Source: an uncultured Candidatus Melainabacteria bacterium (lineage in GTDB: Bacteria; Cyanobacteriota; Vampirovibrionia; Gastranaerophilales; Gastranaerophilaceae). From it: a stretch of 64,000 bases of DNA. Position numbers and translations under genes: made by a program. Within the stretch, counting starts at the first letter, position 1. Each line of letters begins with the position of its first letter. The DNA is taken from positions 1-64,000 of the forward strand of contig CAKVIG010000001.1 of the NCBI GenBank assembly GCA_934754515.1, in the 5' to 3' direction. Of this stretch, positions 50,007-58,914 are shown piece by piece. The notes beneath the pieces are model-generated. The model searched no databases. It had not been told where the DNA came from and saw only the letters and a program-made list of their open reading frames with translations.

Positions 50007-53000
50007 TTAATAATACAAATTATAATTGAACCAATTTGGCTGATGTTCATCCCACTTAATTTTACTCAAGTCAAGGACATCACCTTGTTTAAGCTTAGAA
50101 GCACTATCCAAACCTAAATCTTTGGCAATATCTTCTCTAAAATCTTTAACATAATCATTTAGAGCTTCATTGATTCTATCTTTTGTCCATTTCTTTTTAT
50201 CTTTATCACCATCGACTGATTTCTTAAGAGCAGGGAACTTATCTAAGTGTTTTGTCAGATAGTCTTTAATAATATTATCTAACTTATCACCTTTTCCTAC
50301 AACATGCTTAGAATCATCTGAATTATTCCATGCCAAATCCCGTTGTACTGCTTTAGAACTTTGGTCATATATCTTTTGTTTTTCTTCTGCTGATAGAACA
50401 TTTTGTACTGCTGACATAGTAACCAAAGAGTTATACACTTCGGTGCCTTTGTTTTTAGGGTTTAAAATAAAGTCCTTTACTTTCTTTTTAATTTCACTAT
50501 CCATTGTAAATTCGTAATTATTAAACAATAGAACCATATCTAAGTTAGAAAAATCTAATGTCTTAAAGATAGCTTTGAATAATTTTTGGGCTTCACCCTT
50601 TGTACAATCTTCAGGTAATGCTTTTATAACATTCTGAACTGTTGCACCTTTTGGAAGCAAGGATTTATCAAAAGTATAATTACCGTTACCGTCATCTTTA
50701 CAGTATGCTTTTACAATATCTAACCTGTGTTCAGGAGAAATTATATTCTGTTCTTGTCCCATTGTAAATTCTATTAACTTATCTTTAATAGCTTTACTAT
50801 CAGGGAATTTATCAAGAATAGCATCGAATGGCATGTTATATTCTTTATATGACGTCATTTTATTACTTATAAAATCTATGACATCTTTTTCATCTTCCAT
50901 GGTTTCTATCATTTCACCGTAGCGAGATGCTATTACACTATCATCTACGTGTCCTTCAATAGCTTCACTGTATTGACCAATGCCCATATCTTCCAGTTGT
51001 GTGTAATTTAATACTGCTTTTCTCATACCATTATTTTTAGCAACCCAAAGCAGTCCATCGATTTCTTCATAAGTTGGACGACGTTTTGGATTAAAGGTGT
51101 ATTCTGTTTTGTCGTTGCCTTCTTCGTCTTTTGTTGTAGTTTTTTCAAAATATGTTTCAGCAATATCTGTTCTTGCTGCCTCACGTTGGTCTTCCGGCAA
51201 TTTTCCAATCCAATCATCAGCTACACGTAGCCATCTGGCATTTTCTAAATTGCCTTTATCACTTGTACAGATATCTTTGATACGCGCAATCATAGCGTTT
51301 TTGATATCATCAGACCAGTCAGAATCATTAGATCTGTCTAATCCGTTAAGAACGTACATGCCATTTGCATTGATAACCGTTTTGATATCTTCATCGCTTG
51401 CATTCAATATTTTGGCTTGTACCATTAAGCAATTTGCAAGTTCAACATCTTTCGTATTTGCATATTCTTTAAATAACGCAGCTTTCTTTTCATCAGTGTC
51501 AGCAGCTTTGAGTTTATTTACAAATTCATCAAGCAGTTTTTCATCACTTGCCCAATAATTCTTATCACCTATAGTAGTTTTATAAATTAGTTTACCATCA
51601 TTATTGGTCCACAAGTATTTTTCATTAACATGATTAGCTTCATCAGCTTCTATTTTGAAACCGTCTTCAAATTTTGTATTACCCAACGCATTTTTCAAAT
51701 CAACTTCTTCATCAGTCAATTTTTCTCCGGCTTTTTCTTTTTCACGGATTTCTTGATACAAGCCTGCCAATGTCTCATTTGCTTCACGGTTCTTTTCAAA
51801 CGCTGACATGGTAACTTCACCATCGTCGTCAGTAGTCATAGATTTAACCACATTTGCATTACGAGTCAGAAGCAAATCGTTAGCAAAAGCCTTACATTCG
51901 TCGGATTCGATATTCAAATATTTATCTGACTGCAACAAAGCAGCTGCGTTACGTACAATTTGTTCATTACCGCCTGATTTTTCAATAAGCAATTTTAAAT
52001 TAGCTAAGCCGGTTGCTTGGCGTTTTGCTTTCACTTCAGGAGTTTCTTTTGCACCGCGGTCACTCTTTATATTGCCTGCAATTTTCCACAATTCAGCTTC
52101 TAAGTTTTTCAAATTTTCAATAGAATCTGCTGAAAGTTTAACATTACGGAATATAGGATATGGACAATTTGACCCAAATGACTTCTGGAACATAGTTTCA
52201 GGATTATGATTTTTATTAGTATATTTCATGATACAACCGCCCTGTTGATATTTAGGGTCTTTAAAATTTTTCAAAACATTACCGTCTTTATCAACAGGCA
52301 CGCCTTTACCCATATTCAAGCCGTTATCAGTAATTGAGATTGATGAATTTTTACCGTCAACAAAAGTTCCTTGTTTTTTGTAATCAGATTTTACTCCATC
52401 GCCAGCTACTGAGTCTTGTTTTTCAGCATTTCCGTTTGCCTTACGTTTTTTAACACCGTTTTTTGTCCATTCTTCACCTGTTACCAATGAAGCACTTTCA
52501 CCCGTAAACGCTTTTACTGAGTCATTGTCATTTTCTTTTACGCTCTTAATGGCATCATCGGTTAATTTTGTAATAAGTTTTGTACCTACTTCAATATTAT
52601 TAACATCATTGATATTATTAATAACTGCAATTTGTGAAATACGGTGATTGATAGAACGAAAGTCTGTCAAAATACCTTCTTCTTCAAGCTGTTTCTTTGC
52701 AATTGTATACAGAGTTTCACCTTTACCAACGGTATGTGTATCATCAGCTTTAAATTTTTCTTTCAAATCATCTGCCGTATAACGGCTCTTTAGCTGTTGA
52801 ATCGCACTATTATATGCTCCTCTAGGAGTTTTGCCATCATCTGCAACTTGAACCGTAAAATTATTATTCTTAAGATTTGTTTTTAATTTATCAACTTCTC
52901 CGGCATCAAGTACGCCGTTATCGTCAGCATCTACGCCTTCAAAAATGACATCTGCCTTGTCACCAAACTTCTTTTTGATATCATCAATCTTTTCCCCTGA

Positions 53001-53051
53001 CGTAATAGTAACCGGTTTTCCATTTACATTAACATTAAAATTTGTTGACAT
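50007..53051 (-). CDS. Giant EF-hand and LysM protein under sigma-28 control, 1014 aa
   Basis: A perfect EF-hand loop D41-x-D43-x-N45-x-V47-x-D49-x-x-E52 (DADDNGVLDAGE) is followed near 105 by a LysM-like domain (HTVGKGETLYTIAKKQLEEE, then IEVGTKLI). The large middle (300-900) is helical and charged without a known domain. A second LysM-like region is near 925 (HVVGKGDKLDNIIKDYL). There is no signal peptide, so flagellar-type or other non-Sec export, or a cytoplasmic role, is possible. aaaggag lies 8 nt before the ATG at 53051; the ATG at 53069 precedes that site and was not used. Confidence 0.72.
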   Translation of the reverse strand: MSTNFNVNVNGKPVTITSGEKIDDIKKKFGDKADVIFEGVDADDNGVLDAGEVDKLKTNLKNNNFTVQVADDGKTPRGAYNSAIQQLKSRYTADDLKEKFKADDTHTVGKGETLYTIAKKQLEEEGILTDFRSINHRISQIAVINNINDVNNIEVGTKLITKLTDDAIKSVKENDNDSVKAFTGESASLVTGEEWTKNGVKKRKANGNAEKQDSVAGDGVKSDYKKQGTFVDGKNSSISITDNGLNMGKGVPVDKDGNVLKNFKDPKYQQGGCIMKYTNKNHNPETMFQKSFGSNCPYPIFRNVKLSADSIENLKNLEAELWKIAGNIKSDRGAKETPEVKAKRQATGLANLKLLIEKSGGNEQIVRNAAALLQSDKYLNIESDECKAFANDLLLTRNANVVKSMTTDDDGEVTMSAFEKNREANETLAGLYQEIREKEKAGEKLTDEEVDLKNALGNTKFEDGFKIEADEANHVNEKYLWTNNDGKLIYKTTIGDKNYWASDEKLLDEFVNKLKAADTDEKKAALFKEYANTKDVELANCLMVQAKILNASDEDIKTVINANGMYVLNGLDRSNDSDWSDDIKNAMIARIKDICTSDKGNLENARWLRVADDWIGKLPEDQREAARTDIAETYFEKTTTKDEEGNDKTEYTFNPKRRPTYEEIDGLLWVAKNNGMRKAVLNYTQLEDMGIGQYSEAIEGHVDDSVIASRYGEMIETMEDEKDVIDFISNKMTSYKEYNMPFDAILDKFPDSKAIKDKLIEFTMGQEQNIISPEHRLDIVKAYCKDDGNGNYTFDKSLLPKGATVQNVIKALPEDCTKGEAQKLFKAIFKTLDFSNLDMVLLFNNYEFTMDSEIKKKVKDFILNPKNKGTEVYNSLVTMSAVQNVLSAEEKQKIYDQSSKAVQRDLAWNNSDDSKHVVGKGDKLDNIIKDYLTKHLDKFPALKKSVDGDKDKKKWTKDRINEALNDYVKDFREDIAKDLGLDSASKLKQGDVLDLSKIKWDEHQPNWFNYNLYY

Positions 53052-53090
53052 TAGATAATCTCCTTTCATGCAACTTACACGTTATGTTCA

Positions 53091-53118
53091 TGTTTACGGC
53101 ATTTTTTTGAAAAACTTT
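53091..53118 (-). promoter_or_regulatory. Sigma-28 (FliA) promoter
   Basis: - strand TAAAGTTT, N11, GCCGTAAA, ending about 40 nt before the ATG of the EF-hand/LysM gene. The flanking bases (cctaaagtttttcaaaaaa) are almost the same as at 31124-31150. Confidence 0.85.
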
Positions 53119-53160
53119 AGGATTTTTGGGGGAATGTTTACAATTTGTTACATTTGGGGA

Positions 53161-53450
53161 TTTTTCCCTTGCGGGTTTTCACCTCACCCTAGCCCTCTCC
53201 TGTAAGGAGAGGGAATAACCAAGATTTGTTAATTTGAATAAAATATTACTATTTAAACGTAATTTATCTGAACGACTGTGGTCATTCACTCTCCTTACAG
53301 GAGAGCGGATTTTCGGTAGGGCGTAAGCCCGTAAGAGCTAATAACATGGAAATGACTTGAAAAATCCGTGAGGATTTGCAGTCATTGGAATGTTATGCTC
53401 GCCCGAATAATCCAAGACAGGGTTAGGGTGAGGTGTTATCCCGTAAGGGT
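53161..53450. repeat. Palindromic repeat, family A copy 5 (long form)
   Basis: About 290 bp. Ends ttcccttgcgggttttcacc and gttagggtgaggtgttatcc with cgtaagggtaaa. The right arm is split by an inserted smaller palindrome (agcggattttcggtagggcg to ttatgctcgcccgaataatcc) also seen alone at 3506-3668. The 598-bp gap between this - strand gene and glnA holds it, a family B copy and the glnA terminator. Confidence 0.85.
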
Positions 53451-53472
53451 AAATATTCTTTAAATTTAATAA

Positions 53473-53536
53473 TACCCACCCGCATTTGTAGCTCACTTCC
53501 ATTCGCACAACTGCGACCTCCCTAACAAGGGAGGTT
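53473..53536. repeat. Palindromic repeat, family B copy 5
   Basis: acccacccgcatttgtagct to ccctaacaagggaggtt, closest to copy 3, which is its reverse complement. Confidence 0.7.
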
Positions 53537-53597
53537 TTGCTCCTTCCTTTGTTTGGGTAGAGAACTAAAGTCGCTCGATTTATTGTAATTAAAATGC

Positions 53598-53624
53598 GAA
53601 ACGGCGCTCTGCGAGCGCCGTTTC
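53598..53624 (-). terminator. Terminator of glnA
   Basis: gaaacggcgct/agcgccgtttc with a 5-nt loop. On the - strand it is followed by gcatttt. Confidence 0.75.
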
Positions 53625-53649
53625 TAAATCAATAAAATTAATAAGCAAA

Positions 53650-55011
53650 TTAATATCTTGCCAAATATTTATCAATTTCCCACTGTGATACATAAGTTCT
53701 GAAAGAATCCCACTCAATTTCTTTTGCAGTCATAAATTCGTCCACAATGTGTTCACCTAAAGCTGTTTTAGCAATAATTGATTTATCCATACACGTTAAT
53801 GCTTCTTTCAAACTTCCAGGTAAAGATTCAATTCTCATTTTCTTTCTTTCTCTGTCTGAAAGTTTGTAAATATTAGCTTCTACAGGTTTTGGCGGTTCAA
53901 TTTTGTTTCTTACGCCATCCAAACAAGCTGCCAAAATTGTAGCAAATGCTAAATATGGGTTACAGCTTGGATCAGGAGAACGAAGTTCTACACGTGTTGA
54001 CATACCACGTTTTGCAGGGACTCTCAACAATGCACTTCTGTTAGCCAATGACCAAGCCATATAAACAGGAGCTTCATACCCTGGAACTAAACGTTTGTAG
54101 CTGTTTACAGTCGGGTTCAGAATTGCAGTAATGCTCTTAATATGTTTCAAAAGTCCGCCGATAGCGTATCTTGCAGTATCTGACAATTGGTACTCTGCCT
54201 TTTCATCATAGAAAGCATTTTTACCATCTTTAAATAATGAAACATTACAGTGCATGCCGGAACCGTTAATACCGAATACAGGTTTTGGCATAAATGTTGC
54301 GTGCAAACCGTATTGAGCAGCAACAGCCTTAACAGCAATTCTAAAGGTTGCAACATTATCAGCTGTTGTCAAAATATCTGAATATTTGAAGTCTACTTCG
54401 TGTTGACCGTCAGCTACTTCGTGGTGAGAAGCTTCAATATCAAAATCCATTTCTTGCAATGTGCTTACTATATCAGAACGAACAGCTTCGCCCAAATCAT
54501 CAGGCCCTACATCATAGTAGCCTGCTCTATCGTGAGTTTTTGTTGTGATTTTGCCTTCGTCATCTTTTTCGAACAAGAAAAATTCAGCTTCCGGCCCAAC
54601 ATTCATGGAGAAACCAAGTTTTTTAGCTTCTGCCATAAGTCTTTTTAAGTTACATCTTGGACAGCCTTCAAACGGTGTACCGTCAGCGTTGTGAATATCG
54701 CAAATCAATCTTGCGGAATTTTTGCCGTCGTGTTCTTGCCAAGGCAAAATTTGGAAAGTATTTTTATCAGGATAGAAAAACATATCTGATGTTTCAATAT
54801 TTCTGAAACCTTTAATTGAAGAACCATCCAACATAATTTCGTTATTAAGAACCCTGTCAATGTGTTCGGATGGAACAGCCATATTTTTAACTTGACCGTT
54901 GATGTCTACAAATTGTAATTTAATGAACTGAACATTGTATTCAGTAATCAATCTTTTAATGTCCGCATCTGTGTAGCTAGTGCCACTAAGTGGTTGGTGT
55001 TGAAAATCCAT
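53650..55011 (-). CDS. glnA: Glutamine synthetase, type I (alpha-like)
   Basis: A 453-aa enzyme making glutamine from glutamate and ammonia. Beta-grasp: FVDINGQVKNMAVP. Catalytic: MLDGSSIKGF (Asp50-type loop), VGPEAEFFLF, HHEVADGQHEVDF (metal ligands), NGSGMHCNVSLFKDG, NPTVNSYKRLVPGYEAPVY, and ELRSPDPSCNPYLAF. It lacks the adenylylated Tyr segment and ends like Bacillus-type GSI-alpha (IYKLSDRERKKM), so control is likely by feedback or a repressor. tggagga lies 7 nt before ATG. It is monocistronic. Confidence 0.97.
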   Translation of the reverse strand: MDFQHQPLSGTSYTDADIKRLITEYNVQFIKLQFVDINGQVKNMAVPSEHIDRVLNNEIMLDGSSIKGFRNIETSDMFFYPDKNTFQILPWQEHDGKNSARLICDIHNADGTPFEGCPRCNLKRLMAEAKKLGFSMNVGPEAEFFLFEKDDEGKITTKTHDRAGYYDVGPDDLGEAVRSDIVSTLQEMDFDIEASHHEVADGQHEVDFKYSDILTTADNVATFRIAVKAVAAQYGLHATFMPKPVFGINGSGMHCNVSLFKDGKNAFYDEKAEYQLSDTARYAIGGLLKHIKSITAILNPTVNSYKRLVPGYEAPVYMAWSLANRSALLRVPAKRGMSTRVELRSPDPSCNPYLAFATILAACLDGVRNKIEPPKPVEANIYKLSDRERKKMRIESLPGSLKEALTCMDKSIIAKTALGEHIVDEFMTAKEIEWDSFRTYVSQWEIDKYLARY

Positions 55012-55114
55012 TCGAATCCTCCATTCTTCTTAATAATTGTATCCTCTACACTCAAATTTATGTTTTAACTTTATATTATTTTTTTTAATTGGTCAATAGT
55101 TTTGATATTAAGAA

Positions 55115-55169
55115 TTTATAAAAAATGTCGTGTTGGGCTACAATTACCATACACAACATTTTTTATAAA
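55115..55169 (-). terminator. Long AT-rich hairpin between ade and glnA
   Basis: A 14-bp perfect arm tttataaaaaatgt/acattttttataaa encloses a 27-nt loop with gtgttgg. On the - strand it lies just after ade and can terminate it. Confidence 0.6.
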
Positions 55170-55191
55170 TTTATTTTCATTTAAATAAGTT

Positions 55192-56922
55192 TTATTTCTT
55201 AACCTTTTCATCCTCAAAAATATCAACAAAATCAAACTTATTCGTATCAAAAACGCCTTTATCCGTAATTTTTAATTCAGGAATTACAGGCAATGATAAA
55301 AATCCCATCGTCATAAACGGGTCTTCTAATTTGCATCCGATTGAATGAGCAGCCTTGTTTAATTCATCGCATTTTTCTACTACAAAATCAAATTCTTTGT
55401 CAGACATCAAGCCGGCAATAGGAAGCGGTAATTGAGAAATAATTTCTCCGTCTTTAACTACAACCTTACCACCTTGGCACTTAATCAAAGCTACAGCCGC
55501 TGTGTACATATCAAAATCGTTTGTACCAATTACAATCATGTTATGCGAATCGTGTGCTACTGTTGAAGCAATCGCACCACATTTCAAATTAAATCCTTTA
55601 ACAAAACCTTTACCGATATTACCTGTCGCTCTGTGTCTTTCAATTACGCAGATTTTTAATGTATCCGTTTCAACATTACTTACCGCGTTTCCGTCAACGA
55701 CTTTAACATCAGACATAACAGATTTTGTAATAAGTTGATGAGGAATAACTTCCAAAGCTCTAACTTTCTTAACTCCATCACCTTCTGTTTGAATTTTAAA
55801 ATCGTCCATTGTAATCCAACGTACGTTTACAGAGTTACGAGTCGCAATCGCATCGTTTTCAGGAATTTCAACCGCTAATTTACCATCCTGAGCTACAACC
55901 TGACCGTCTTTTAAAACAATATCAGGCTTAAATGTTTTTAAGTCAGGAAGAACAAGCAAATCTGCTTTATACCCGGGGGCAATTGCACCAAGGTCTTTTA
56001 AACCAAAATATTCAGCAGTATTTAAACTTGCAACTTGAACCGCTTTAATCGGGTCAACGCCTGCTTCAACCACACGTCTAACCATTCCGTTAATATGTTC
56101 TTTTAAATCCGCAGGGTGTCTGTCGTCAGTTACAAAAATACATTTTCTTGTATTAGAAGTCTTAAGAACAGGTATTAAAGCGTCCAAATCTTTCGCCGCA
56201 GTACCTTCTCTAATCATCACGTAAACACCAAGACGCAATTTTTCAATCGCTTCTTCCGGAGTTGTGCATTCATGGTCGGATTTTACGCCGCTTGCAATAT
56301 ATCCGCACAAATCTTTTCCGCTCAAATATGGTGCGTGTCCGTCAATTCTTTTACCTCTTGATTTAGCAAGCTCCAATTTTGCCATAACGTTTTTGTCAAG
56401 GTTCAAAACCCCAGGGAAATTCATCATCTCTGCAATACCAAGCACCCAAGGTTTGTCGATTAATAAAGACAAATCATAACTGTTCAAATCGAAACCTGAT
56501 GTTTCAAAAGGTGTCGCCGGAACGCAAGAAGGAAGCATTGTGTAAACATTCATCGGTAAATCTTTTACAGCCTCGTGCATAAAACTTATACCGTGCAAGC
56601 CCAATACATTCGAAATTTCATGCGGGTCGATAATTACTGTTGTCGTACCTGCTGGAAGTACAGTTTTAGCAAACTCTTTCGGCAACATCATTGTACTTTC
56701 CAAATGCACGTGACCGTCAATAAAAGAAGGTGTTACGTAAGCACCATTGATATCAATTTCTTTTTCGCCAGAATAATTTTCACCAATCCCTGCAATCACA
56801 CCATCACAAATCGCGATATCGCCTTTATGAATTTCTTCTGACAAAACATTCACGATATTTGCGTTTTTGATTACTAAATCAGCTTTTTCCAATCCTCTTG
56901 CAACATTAATTATATTTGACAT
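55192..56922 (-). CDS. ade: Adenine deaminase
   Basis: A 576-aa amidohydrolase converting adenine to hypoxanthine. It starts LVIKNANIVNVLSEEIHKGD. The metal motif H-x-H is in FIDGHVHLESTMM, followed by TTTVIIDPHEISNV, RIDGHAPYLSGKDL and FVTDDRHPADL (catalytic Asp). The C-terminal domain has VAHDSHNMIVIGTNDFDM and FMTMGFLSLPVIPELKITDK. The length is normal. It overlaps the upstream 190-aa gene by 13 nt, so the two are co-expressed. Confidence 0.97.
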   Translation of the reverse strand: MSNIINVARGLEKADLVIKNANIVNVLSEEIHKGDIAICDGVIAGIGENYSGEKEIDINGAYVTPSFIDGHVHLESTMMLPKEFAKTVLPAGTTTVIIDPHEISNVLGLHGISFMHEAVKDLPMNVYTMLPSCVPATPFETSGFDLNSYDLSLLIDKPWVLGIAEMMNFPGVLNLDKNVMAKLELAKSRGKRIDGHAPYLSGKDLCGYIASGVKSDHECTTPEEAIEKLRLGVYVMIREGTAAKDLDALIPVLKTSNTRKCIFVTDDRHPADLKEHINGMVRRVVEAGVDPIKAVQVASLNTAEYFGLKDLGAIAPGYKADLLVLPDLKTFKPDIVLKDGQVVAQDGKLAVEIPENDAIATRNSVNVRWITMDDFKIQTEGDGVKKVRALEVIPHQLITKSVMSDVKVVDGNAVSNVETDTLKICVIERHRATGNIGKGFVKGFNLKCGAIASTVAHDSHNMIVIGTNDFDMYTAAVALIKCQGGKVVVKDGEIISQLPLPIAGLMSDKEFDFVVEKCDELNKAAHSIGCKLEDPFMTMGFLSLPVIPELKITDKGVFDTNKFDFVDIFEDEKVKK

Positions 56923-57482
56923 ATCAAATCCCTATATTCTAATAATTTTGACAAATCTTCACTTTTTATTACTTCCATAATTTTATCCTTAAAACCTTCT
57001 GCACCTTCGGTTTTAACACCATTCGGAAGTACAATATCTGTATTGTTTTTAGAATTAACAAAACCTTTATTTAGGATTAAGAATTCTTTATACAATTCTA
57101 AAATTTTCATATCGCTTTGATTAATTTCGTAATTTTGACCTAAAAAATATTTCACATCTTTTGGAAGAAGTTCAAGAAACTTAATCATAAATTCTGTATC
57201 TGAAATATTTTCTTCTTCGTTATATTCTTGACCAAGACAATTGTTATTCAGAATTTCTTGCTCTGGTTGAGTTTTTATATACGCAGCCCACATAAGACAT
57301 CCAACGTAAAATCCCAAATTATTATTAAACATATCAAGCATTTTTTTGTAATATTGTCTGAATTTCATTTTCTTTTGTGAAAGATTTTTGAAACGGTTGA
57401 TATCCATATACAAATATTCAACAGTTCCTCTAAATGCTAAAATAAATGGTGCAAACCCGGGGTCAAACTCTAATCCTGACAT
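56910..57482 (-). CDS. Hypothetical protein upstream of ade, 190 aa
   Basis: Cytoplasmic helical protein starting MSGLEFDPGFAPFILAFRGT, with a possible single hydrophobic helix at NNNLGFYVGCLMWAAYI and a charged C-terminal half. aaggag lies 6 nt before ATG, so it is surely translated. It overlaps ade by 13 nt. I do not recognise the family, and link it to purine salvage only by position. Confidence 0.68.
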   Translation of the reverse strand: MSGLEFDPGFAPFILAFRGTVEYLYMDINRFKNLSQKKMKFRQYYKKMLDMFNNNLGFYVGCLMWAAYIKTQPEQEILNNNCLGQEYNEEENISDTEFMIKFLELLPKDVKYFLGQNYEINQSDMKILELYKEFLILNKGFVNSKNNTDIVLPNGVKTEGAEGFKDKIMEVIKSEDLSKLLEYRDLICQI

Positions 57483-57576
57483 ATTTTCTCCTTAAAGTTA
57501 TTTATACTATTTTAGTTTAAGGATTTAGATTAGTCAATTGAGAATTTTCAACCTTCTATTTCGGAATAATTCGTTG

Positions 57577-57591
57577 TATTATATAAAAATG
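57577..57591 (+). promoter_or_regulatory. Putative leaderless promoter of DUF4127 gene
   Basis: TATTAT, ataaaa, ATG at 57589. No Shine-Dalgarno. Confidence 0.5.
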
Positions 57592-58902
57592 AAAATCGCT
57601 TTTTTACCTATTGATAATCGTCCGGTGTGTTACACTCTTGCAAAAAATATCACTGATATTGATGAGAGTATTGAACTCTATCTACCGCCAAGAGAGTTTT
57701 TGGGTAGTTTAACAAAAACTGCAAATATAGAAAAACTAATCAATTGGCTGGAGAATTTACCACCTGTTGATAACATGATTTTATCGCTTGATACACTTGT
57801 GTATGGCGGTTTAATACCTTCCAGACGTTCTAAAGAGACATTAGAAGAATTAAAATTACGTTTAAAAAGAATTAAACCGCTGCTTGAAGGTAAAAACGTA
57901 TACGCATTTTCAAGCATAATGAGAATTTCCAATAATAATTATAACGAAGAAGAAAAAGAATATTGGGCAGATTACGGCAAAAAAATCTTTGAATTTTCTT
58001 TTTCGGGCGGTAAAAACAAAAGCGACATTCCAAATGAAATTATTGAAGATTATTTAGCAACGCGCAGACGCAATTTTGAAATAAATAAATTATACTTAGA
58101 ATGGCAAAAAGAAGGCTTATTTGACACACTCATTTTTTCAAAAGACGATTGTGCGGAAAAAGGTTTTAATGTAGATGAAGCTCGAGAGCTTGAAAAACTG
58201 GGCGGTAAAACAAAAACAGGCGCAGATGAAATTCCGCTAACACTTCTTGCGCGCTCTATTAAAAAAGAAATTAAAATTTATCCTGAATTTTTAGAACCTG
58301 AATGCAAAAACCTAGTTTCTAACTACGAAGATGTTTCGATTGAGAAATCTGTCCTAGGTCAATTAGAATTGGGCGGATTTCAATTGAGTTCTAAAGAAAA
58401 CGCCGATATTATACTTGTTGTAAATAATTTTAAAAATAAGCAGGGCGAATTGGTTATGGGCTGGTCAACAGAACCGTTTAACGGCAACTTTACTCCACCG
58501 ACTAAACCTTATGCGATTGCAGATGTCAGATATGCAAATGGTGGAGATAATGCTTTTGTAAAACAAGCTTTAGAAAAATTTGATATACAGAATTTTTACG
58601 GTTATGCAGGATGGAATACAAGCGCAAACAGTCTGGGCAGTTTGCTTTGTGCGGTTAAAGTTAAATGGCAAAGTAAAAAATACAATGAAAACGCATTCAA
58701 AAAACTTGAAATGGTTAGATTTTTGGATGATTGGGCATATCAAGCAAATGTACGCGAACAAATCGAAAAACCTTGCAATGTTCAAGATTTGATGAAACCT
58801 TACGAAACGCGTTTGGAAAATATTTTGGAATACAAAGCTCAAAATATTAATTACACTTTTCCATGGAACAGAAAATTTGAAATCGAAATAAAATTCGTTT
58901 AG
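57589..58902 (+). CDS. DUF4127 family protein
   Basis: A 437-aa protein with the DUF4127 landmarks: KIAFLPIDNRPVCYTLAKNI at the start, LYLPPREFLGSL, ILSLDTLVYGGLIPSRRS (the Y-G-G-L-x-x-S-R block), ISKDDCAEKG-like FSKDDCAEKGFN, TGADEIPLTLLARSI and YGYAGWNTSANSLGSLL. The family is cytoplasmic or secreted and of unknown activity. The TTG at 57538 is open, but the ATG at 57589 begins the conserved core and lies 6 nt after a -10 box. Confidence 0.85.
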   Translation: MKIAFLPIDNRPVCYTLAKNITDIDESIELYLPPREFLGSLTKTANIEKLINWLENLPPVDNMILSLDTLVYGGLIPSRRSKETLEELKLRLKRIKPLLEGKNVYAFSSIMRISNNNYNEEEKEYWADYGKKIFEFSFSGGKNKSDIPNEIIEDYLATRRRNFEINKLYLEWQKEGLFDTLIFSKDDCAEKGFNVDEARELEKLGGKTKTGADEIPLTLLARSIKKEIKIYPEFLEPECKNLVSNYEDVSIEKSVLGQLELGGFQLSSKENADIILVVNNFKNKQGELVMGWSTEPFNGNFTPPTKPYAIADVRYANGGDNAFVKQALEKFDIQNFYGYAGWNTSANSLGSLLCAVKVKWQSKKYNENAFKKLEMVRFLDDWAYQANVREQIEKPCNVQDLMKPYETRLENILEYKAQNINYTFPWNRKFEIEIKFV

Positions 58903-58914
58903 AATAATTCTATG
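58877..58914 (+). promoter_or_regulatory. Putative leaderless promoter of comEC
   Basis: TTGAAA (58877-58882), N17, TAGAAT (58900-58905), aattct, ATG at 58912. The -10 shares its TAG with the stop codon of the DUF4127 gene. Confidence 0.6.

Noticed and set aside
49841..50050. 69-codon open frame on the - strand
   Set aside because: It covers a family B repeat, the terminator and the 3' end of the EF-hand/LysM gene.
51097..51558. 153-codon open frame on the + strand inside the EF-hand/LysM gene
   Set aside because: It is antisense to a continuous coding frame with normal codon use, has no ribosome-binding site, and is Ser/Phe-rich as expected for antisense of acidic coding DNA.
54998..55020. 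tRNA T-loop-like ttcgaatcc
   Set aside because: It is part of the glnA start region; no acceptor or anticodon stems surround it.
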